DNA of 64,000 nucleotides from Klebsiella variicola (lineage in GTDB: Bacteria; Pseudomonadota; Gammaproteobacteria; Enterobacterales; Enterobacteriaceae): positions 5,332,001-5,396,000 of the forward strand of contig NZ_CP010523.2 of the NCBI RefSeq assembly GCF_000828055.2, in the 5' to 3' direction. Below, piece after piece: positions 55,926 to 64,000 of the stretch; position 1 is the stretch's first letter; each line of letters starts with the position of its first letter. The position numbers were made by a program, and so were the translations under genes. The notes beneath the pieces are model-generated. The model worked only from the letters and a program-made list of their open reading frames with translations, was not told where the DNA came from and did no database searches.

Positions 55926-58358
55926 CTACAGCAGCTGCGCCAGACGGTTAATATCCGACTGGATCGCCCCGGCGGTCACATCGCGCCCGGCGCCGGGTCC
56001 GCGGATCACCAGCGGGTTATCGCGATACCAGCGGCTTTCGATGGCGAACACGTTATCGCACGGCAGCAGCGCCGCCAGCGGGTGCTCTTCACGTACCGCT
56101 TCCACGCCGACGCGTGCTTTGCCGTTAGCATCAAAGCGCGCCACGTAGCGGAGCACCAGCCCCATTTCGCGGGCCGCCTCCAGGCGCTGCAGCATTTGCT
56201 CGTTCAGCTCTTCGCCATTTTCAAAGAAGTGATCGACCGACCCCTCTTCGCAGTGTGCAGGGACCAGTGATTCCACACGGACCTGATCCGGTTCGATGTC
56301 ATAACCCGCTTCCCGCGCGAGGATCACCAGCTTACGCATCACATCCTTACCGGACAGATCGACGCGCGGATCCGGCTCGGTCAGCCCCTGCTGCCAGGCC
56401 TGGTCCACCAGGTCGGTGAACGGCACGGTGCCATCAAACTGCAGGAACAGCCAGGAGAGCGTTCCCGAGAAGATACCGCTCAGGCCGAGGATGGTATCGC
56501 CGCTGTCGATCAGATCGCGCACCGTATGGTTCACCGGCAAACCCGCGCCAACGGTAGCGTTATACAGCCAGTGACGACCCGTCTTCTCAAACGCGTCGTG
56601 GATCTGGCGATATTTATCACTGCTGCTGGCGCCCGCCAGCTTGTTGGCGCTGATCACATGGAAACCATGGCTGGCGAAATCAAGGTACTGGTCGGCCAGC
56701 TGTTCGCTGGCGGTGACGTCCAGCACCACTAAATCATCGTACGGATGCGCGCGCATCCACAGGAACAGCGACTCTTCATCCTGCTCCACCGCTTCATCGT
56801 TGAAGAAGGCCAGCGCCCGGCTGGCATCCAGCCCGTCGTAGTTCAGCAGGCTGCGTTTACTGTCGACTACGCCGGCGAGAACAAACTCGAAGCCAGTGCG
56901 CGCCGACAGCGTAGTTTGTTCACGGGCAAACAGCTCCAGCCAGCGGGAGCCAATGTTCCCTTTGCCGAACAGCATCAGGCCAATACGCTTCTCTGCACGA
57001 AACAAGGTCTGATGCAGACCCTGGATCAGGCTTTCCGTTGGTCCGGCGCGCAACACGGCTACCAGACTGATCCCCTCTTCGGACTGCCAGGTGAACTCCA
57101 CCGGTTGCCCTTTCAGTTGCTGCCAGAAACGATGGCAGTGCAGTGGGTTACGGGTGACACCCGCGCCCACCATCGCCACCAGCGCCAGCTTCTGACGCAG
57201 ACGCAGCTCGCCCGGCAGACCCGCTTCATCGAGCAGCTTCAGCGCGCTGTCGGCGACCTCGGAGGTATAGCAGAACTGCAGCAGCTTACGGTCGGCATGG
57301 ACGCCAACGGCTAACGGGCGCAGCTGGGCGCGTTTGAGCAGGGCATCCAGCTCTTTATGCGCCAGTTTGAAATCATGGCTGGCCGGCACCTGGAACTCCA
57401 CCAGACAGACGTCATCATGGCTGGTGACAATCCGCGCGCCGGTACCGGAGGCCAGCACGCGCTCAATGCGCGTAGAACCCTGTTCCGGCGTATAGCTGCA
57501 ACGTAACTGCAGATCGATATCGCTGGCGGACACCGGCTGCAGCGTGCGGGCGTGGAGCACTGGAGCGGCCAGACGCGCCAGCTCGCTGGCTTCATCCAGA
57601 CGCAGCAGCGGCAGCAGACAGGCATCTTTGACCTTACGCGGATCCGCGCTGTACACCCCGGCGACATCACTCCAGATGGTGACGCGAGAGGCGCCCGCCA
57701 GCGCGCCGATCTGCGTGGCGGAGTAGTCAGACCCGTTACGGCCCAGCAGGACGGTTTCCCCGGCCTGGTTGCGGGAGATAAAGCCGGTCACCACCAGACG
57801 CTTATTCGGATGTTGCGCCATCAGCTGTTGCAGCAGTGGATAAGATAATCCTTCATCCACCTGCGGCTGCGCGGCGCGTTCCGCACGCAGGAAAGCGCGA
57901 GCATCCAGCCAGGCCGCTTCCATACCCAGTTGGTTAAGGACCGCCGCCATCAGGCGTGCGGACCAGACTTCACCATGGCCGACTACTTCCGCATAAACCG
58001 CTTCGGTAACCCCGCCATCAAGCAGCCCTGCCAGACGCTCAAGGTCATGGATGAAGGCGGCGATCAACGTATCCGCCGCCGCCGGCTCCACCAGACCGCC
58101 AATCAGCTCGGTCTGATAACGGCGAAGCGACTGCTGAACCTGATGCGCAGCAAGGCGATCGCTCTGGCTAAGTTTAAGCCAGCTGATCAGCTGGTTGGTG
58201 GTGCTGCCAGCGGCGGAGACAACCATCATGTCGCCCGCCTGCGAATATTCCTTCATGATCCCCGCGACGCGCAGGTAACATTTCGCATCCGCTAAACTAC
58301 TCCCACCAAATTTGTGCAGCTGACGACCCTTCGCCCCTGCCTGCGCAATCACACTCAT
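55926..58358 (-). CDS. metL: bifunctional aspartokinase II/homoserine dehydrogenase II
   Basis: 810 residues. Aspartokinase domain at about 1-450 (KFGGSSLAD at 17-25, GRNGSDYSATQIGAL near 208), then the homoserine dehydrogenase domain from about 460 (LMLFGKGNIGSRWLEL near 462, SANKLAGASSSDKY near 575, GLSGIFSGTLSWL near 630). It supplies homoserine for methionine. It lies two bases after metB, in a metBL operon repressed by MetJ. No allosteric threonine site is expected in this isozyme. Confidence 0.97.
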   Translation of the reverse strand: MSVIAQAGAKGRQLHKFGGSSLADAKCYLRVAGIMKEYSQAGDMMVVSAAGSTTNQLISWLKLSQSDRLAAHQVQQSLRRYQTELIGGLVEPAAADTLIAAFIHDLERLAGLLDGGVTEAVYAEVVGHGEVWSARLMAAVLNQLGMEAAWLDARAFLRAERAAQPQVDEGLSYPLLQQLMAQHPNKRLVVTGFISRNQAGETVLLGRNGSDYSATQIGALAGASRVTIWSDVAGVYSADPRKVKDACLLPLLRLDEASELARLAAPVLHARTLQPVSASDIDLQLRCSYTPEQGSTRIERVLASGTGARIVTSHDDVCLVEFQVPASHDFKLAHKELDALLKRAQLRPLAVGVHADRKLLQFCYTSEVADSALKLLDEAGLPGELRLRQKLALVAMVGAGVTRNPLHCHRFWQQLKGQPVEFTWQSEEGISLVAVLRAGPTESLIQGLHQTLFRAEKRIGLMLFGKGNIGSRWLELFAREQTTLSARTGFEFVLAGVVDSKRSLLNYDGLDASRALAFFNDEAVEQDEESLFLWMRAHPYDDLVVLDVTASEQLADQYLDFASHGFHVISANKLAGASSSDKYRQIHDAFEKTGRHWLYNATVGAGLPVNHTVRDLIDSGDTILGLSGIFSGTLSWLFLQFDGTVPFTDLVDQAWQQGLTEPDPRVDLSGKDVMRKLVILAREAGYDIEPDQVRVESLVPAHCEEGSVDHFFENGEELNEQMLQRLEAAREMGLVLRYVARFDANGKARVGVEAVREEHPLAALLPCDNVFAIESRWYRDNPLVIRGPGAGRDVTAGAIQSDINRLAQLL

Positions 58359-58360
58359 TT

Positions 58361-59521
58361 TTATTCCTCGTTTGCTGCCCGGAAGCCATTTTCCAGGTCG
58401 GCAATTAAATCTTCACCATCTTCAATACCGGTTGAAATACGCAGAAGCGTTTCTGAAATTCCGGCGGCGGCACGCGCTTCAGGCGCCATGCCGGCATGCG
58501 TCATCGTTGCCGCATGGGAAATCAGGCTTTCAACGCCCCCCAGCGATTCCGCCAGTGTAAACAGCGACAGCCCGCTCAGGAAACGGCGCAGCGTCTGCTC
58601 GTCACCGTCCAGCTCGAAGCTTAACATTGCGCCAAAACCTTTTTGCTGACGCGCCGCAATTTCATGCCCCTGGTTTTCCGGCAGCGACGGATGATACAGC
58701 TTTTTCACCAGCGGCTGGGTTTTCAGATACTCAACAATCGCCAGGGCATTACGCTGCGCCACTTCCATACGCGGAGACAGCGTCCGCAGACCGCGCAGCA
58801 ACAAATAGCTGTCGAAGGCGCCGCCGGTGACGCCAATATTATTCGCCCACCATGCCAGTTCGGTGACAGTCGCCGGATCGTTGGCAATCACCACCCCGGC
58901 CACCACATCGGAGTGGCCATTCAGGTATTTAGTACAGGAATGCAACACCAGATCGGCACCCAGCGCCAGCGGGTTTTGCAGCGCCGGGCTCAGGAAGGTG
59001 TTGTCCACCACGCTCACCGCGCCTGCCTCACGCGCCAGACCACAGATTTTCGCAATATCCACCACCCGCAGCAATGGATTACTTGGGCTTTCGACCAGCA
59101 CCAGCTTCGGTTTTTCCGCCAACGCCGCCCGCAGCGCCTGCTCATCATTTTGATCGACGAACTGGACGCGATAACAGCCGCGCTTCGCCAGGCTGTCGAA
59201 CAGACGGTAGCTGCCGCCGTAGCAGTCGTGCGGCGCCACCAGCAGATCGCCCGGCTTAAGGAACACCGTCGTCACCAGCAGGATCGCCGACATACCGGTA
59301 TTGGTCAGCACCGCGCCGGCGCCACCTTCCAGCTCCGCTAAGGCGCGCTGCACCACATCACGCGTCGGGTTGCCGCGGCGGGAGTAGTCGTGGGCGCGAG
59401 GTTCATTAAAGCCGGTGAAGTTATAGGTACTGGAAAGGTGGATCGGCGGGACAACGCAACCGTACTGCTCGTCGTCATTTAAACCGCTACGCACTGCGAT
59501 GGTGGCCTGTTTACGCGTCAT
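58361..59521 (-). CDS. metB: cystathionine gamma-synthase
   Basis: 386 residues. PLP enzyme joining O-succinylhomoserine and cysteine into cystathionine. YSRRGNPTRDVVQRALAELEGG near 45-66; PLP lysine in LVLHSCTKYLNGHSDVVAG near 198; SLGGVESLISHAATMTHAGM near 325. First gene of metBL, divergent from metJ with shared met boxes. Confidence 0.97.
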   Translation of the reverse strand: MTRKQATIAVRSGLNDDEQYGCVVPPIHLSSTYNFTGFNEPRAHDYSRRGNPTRDVVQRALAELEGGAGAVLTNTGMSAILLVTTVFLKPGDLLVAPHDCYGGSYRLFDSLAKRGCYRVQFVDQNDEQALRAALAEKPKLVLVESPSNPLLRVVDIAKICGLAREAGAVSVVDNTFLSPALQNPLALGADLVLHSCTKYLNGHSDVVAGVVIANDPATVTELAWWANNIGVTGGAFDSYLLLRGLRTLSPRMEVAQRNALAIVEYLKTQPLVKKLYHPSLPENQGHEIAARQQKGFGAMLSFELDGDEQTLRRFLSGLSLFTLAESLGGVESLISHAATMTHAGMAPEARAAAGISETLLRISTGIEDGEDLIADLENGFRAANEE

Positions 59522-59583
59522 GTTGGGAAGTTCCTGGGCTGAATCGGTGAAAAGTCAGGCTCCAGAGTAAACATTGTCACAAT

Positions 59584-59631
59584 AGACGTCAATACATCTG
59601 GACATCTAAACTTCTTTGCGTATAGATTGAG
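59584..59631. promoter_or_regulatory. MetJ operator array, metBL-metJ
   Basis: Six consecutive 8-base units: AGACGTCA, ATACATCT, GGACATCT, AAACTTCT, TTGCGTAT, AGATTGAG. The first four match the AGACGTCT consensus best. Located between the divergent metB and metJ starts, so MetJ represses both the biosynthetic operon and its own gene. Confidence 0.92.
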
Positions 59632-59788
59632 CAAAGTGCAAATAGCCGTTAAAATTATATGCATTAGCGCACGTCGGTAGCGGCTTATCTCATGTTAGAA
59701 AGCGCGCTCATACGGTAAACTACGCGCAATTATAGCCCGGGCGGAATATTCTGGCCCTTCACTAATAAACAGAGGATTAAGGTATCTC

Positions 59789-60106
59789 ATGGCTGAATGG
59801 AGCGGCGAATATATCAGCCCATACGCTGAGCACGGTAAGAAGAGTGAGCAAGTAAAGAAAATTACGGTTTCCATTCCTCTGAAGGTGTTAAAAATCCTCA
59901 CCGATGAACGCACGCGTCGTCAGGTGAACAACCTGCGTCACGCGACCAACAGCGAGCTGCTGTGCGAAGCGTTCCTGCATGCCTTTACCGGACAACCGTT
60001 GCCTAACGATGAAGACCTGCGTAAAGAGCGCAGCGATGAGATCCCGGAAGCGGCGAAAGAGATTATGCGTGAACTGGGGATCGACCCGGATACGTGGGAA
60101 TACTGA
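59789..60106 (+). CDS. metJ: methionine repressor MetJ
   Basis: 105 residues. Ribbon-helix-helix repressor that binds met boxes with S-adenosylmethionine. The DNA-contact strand is [44 protein letters not shown] (read in parts, about 22-67). The first residues [22 protein letters not shown] and length match E. coli. Confidence 0.98.
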
Positions 60107-60112
60107 GTTGAT

Positions 60113-60148
60113 AAAAAGGGCGGAAGCAATTTTCCGCCCTTTTTTGTG
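60113..60148 (+). terminator. terminator after metJ
   Basis: AAAAGGGCGGAA GCAAT TTCCGCCCTTTT followed by TT, seven bases past the metJ stop. Confidence 0.9.
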
Positions 60149-60173
60149 TCCCGCCCAGGCTGGCGAGAGGCAC

Positions 60174-60200
60174 AAAAAAGCCGCCCTGAGGCGGCTTCTT
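60174..60200 (-). terminator. terminator after rpmE
   Basis: Minus strand AAGCCGCCTCAGGGCGGCTT then T4, eight bases past the rpmE stop. Confidence 0.88.
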
Positions 60201-60208
60201 CTGGCAAC

Positions 60209-60430
<222 letters not shown>

Positions 60431-60559
60431 TCAGTTAAGGCCGCGTCGCTCTTCCAGCCCTAACGCCAGACACCACGCGATATTAATAATTTCCCGTCGT
60501 CTTCCACGCTGCTGACAGCGCGAAGCGTACGGTAATGGTCAATCTCCAATGCGGTATAA

Positions 60560-62869
<2,310 letters not shown>

Positions 62870-63019
62870 GGCTTCTCTTGCGAGCCGGATCGAAAAATTC
62901 AACAAGCATCACGTTTTTCATGAAAATTCTGTAACTCACTGCCGCGACTATCTGATAAAAATGATGCAGCAGTTAGCGCGCAAGGGAAATGTCAGCGCCA
63001 TTCAGCGAGGAGAAACCAG

Positions 63020-64000
63020 GTGAAGCCCAAAAAACAAGTGGTTGCCGCCACCATGAAAGACGTCGCCCTCAAGGCAAACGTTTCCACGGCAACCGTGTCC
63101 CGAGCGTTGATGAACCCTGATAAGGTGTCGCAAGCCACCCGTAACCGGGTCGAGCAGGCGGCGCTGGAAGTCGGCTATTTACCCCAGTCGCTCGGGCGAA
63201 ATATGAAGCGCAACGAATCGCGGACGATCCTCGTGATCGTGCCGGATATCTGCGATCCCTTTTTTAGTGAAGTCATCCGCGGAATTGAAGTCACGGCCGC
63301 CGAGCACGGCTATCTGGTGTTAATCGGCGATTGCGCCCACCAGAACCAGAAAGAAAAAACCTTTATCGACCTTATTATCACCAAGCAGATCGACGGTATG
63401 GTGCTGCTCAGCTCGCGCCTGCCGTTCGACGCCAGCGTGGAAGAGCAGCGCAATTTGCCGCCGATGGTCATGTCGAACGAATTCGCGCCGGAGCTGGAGT
63501 TACCCACCGTCCACATCGATAACCTGACGGCGGCCTTTAACGCGGTGAACTATCTCCACGAACTGGGACACCAGCGTATTGGCTGTATAGCTGGCCCGGA
63601 AGATATGCCGCTGTGCCATTATCGTCTGCAGGGTTACGTGCAGGCGCTGCGTCGCAGTGGCATCACCGTCGATCCGCACTATATCGCTCGCGGCAACTTT
63701 ACTTTCGAAGCCGGCGCCAATGCGCTGGAGCAGCTGCTGTCACAGCCGGTGCCGCCCACCGCGGTCTTCTGCCATAGTGATGTGATGGCGCTGGGCGCCT
63801 TGTCGCTGGCGAAACGCCGCGGCCTGAAGGTGCCGGACGACCTGTCGATTGTCGGCTTCGATAACATCGCGTTGTCTGAATTTTGCGATCCGCCGTTGAC
63901 TACCGTTTCACAGCCGCGTTTTGATATCGGCCGTGAAGGAATGCTGCTATTACTTGAGCAAATGCAGGGTCATAATGTGAACAGCGGCTCGCGTCTGCTC
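63020..64000 (+). CDS. cytR: LacI-family repressor CytR, 3' end outside window
   Basis: The first 327 codons of CytR, from GTG at 63020 after AGGAG. HTH at about 12-31 (MKDVALKANVSTATVSRAL) and hinge, then the ribose-binding-like effector domain (SRTILVIVPDICDPFFSEVI onward). CytR represses nucleoside uptake and catabolism genes together with CRP; cytidine induces. The frame is open to the window end, about 14 residues short of the expected 341. Downstream ftsN is expected but not visible. Confidence 0.95.
   Translation, partial: MKPKKQVVAATMKDVALKANVSTATVSRALMNPDKVSQATRNRVEQAALEVGYLPQSLGRNMKRNESRTILVIVPDICDPFFSEVIRGIEVTAAEHGYLVLIGDCAHQNQKEKTFIDLIITKQIDGMVLLSSRLPFDASVEEQRNLPPMVMSNEFAPELELPTVHIDNLTAAFNAVNYLHELGHQRIGCIAGPEDMPLCHYRLQGYVQALRRSGITVDPHYIARGNFTFEAGANALEQLLSQPVPPTAVFCHSDVMALGALSLAKRRGLKVPDDLSIVGFDNIALSEFCDPPLTTVSQPRFDIGREGMLLLLEQMQGHNVNSGSRLL

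Overview
This window is a chromosomal stretch of an enterobacterium close to Klebsiella (most likely the K. pneumoniae complex). The proteins are near-identical in length and sequence to Escherichia coli core genes recalled from memory, codon use is GC-rich, ilvG is intact, the REP/BIME units are of a GC-rich enterobacterial type, and several genes sit in places that differ from E. coli. Genus and species are inferred; no database was searched.

Layout. 1-4.8 kb: the distal-to-proximal end of the enterobacterial common antigen operon (rffG fragment, wecC, wecB, wzzE, wecA), minus strand, downstream of rho and its leader rhoL. 6.6-10.2 kb: trxA, rhlB, gppA. 10.2-13.1 kb: an accessory cassette (LysR regulator, amidohydrolase-family aromatic-acid decarboxylase, DUF554 membrane protein) between gppA and rep. 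13-28 kb: rep, two tandem ppiC copies, ilvC/ilvY, the full ilvLGMEDA operon with its attenuator, yifB, maoP and hdfR. 28.3-34.2 kb: a complete rRNA operon on the minus strand (16S, tRNA-Ile, tRNA-Ala, 23S, 5S, tRNA-Asp, tRNA-Trp) with P1/P2 promoters and boxA antiterminators. 34.2-46.7 kb: murI, btuB with a cobalamin riboswitch, trmA, yijD, fabR, sthA, oxyR with the oxyS sRNA, and the arginine cluster argH-argB-argC/argE. 46.9-53.3 kb: ppc, zinT with a Zur-like box, yijO, fsaB-gldA. 53.4-60.1 kb: the methionine regulon genes metF, metL, metB, metJ with arrays of MetJ boxes, interrupted by a LysR/carboxymuconolactone-decarboxylase-like divergent pair. 60.2-64 kb: rpmE, priA and the 5' part of cytR.

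How the genes work together. Amino-acid biosynthesis dominates: branched chain (ilv), arginine (arg) and methionine (met), each with visible regulatory DNA (attenuator, ARG boxes, met boxes). The rest is housekeeping: transcription termination, helicases, rRNA, redox (trxA, sthA, oxyR/oxyS), envelope glycan, B12 uptake and zinc scavenging.

Most notable points. (1) The rRNA operon joins the E. coli rrnB upstream flank (murI-btuB-trmA) to the rrnC downstream flank (tRNA-Asp, tRNA-Trp, hdfR, ilv), with an Ile/Ala spacer instead of the Glu spacer of both E. coli operons, so a large rrn-mediated rearrangement separates this genome from E. coli. (2) An ERIC-family element abuts the ilvC stop codon, and a degenerate relative lies inside the 23S-5S spacer. 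(3) The gppA-rep cassette has a strong hairpin terminator only about 14 bases before the start codon of its last gene. No phage, insertion sequence, integrase or CRISPR array was seen.
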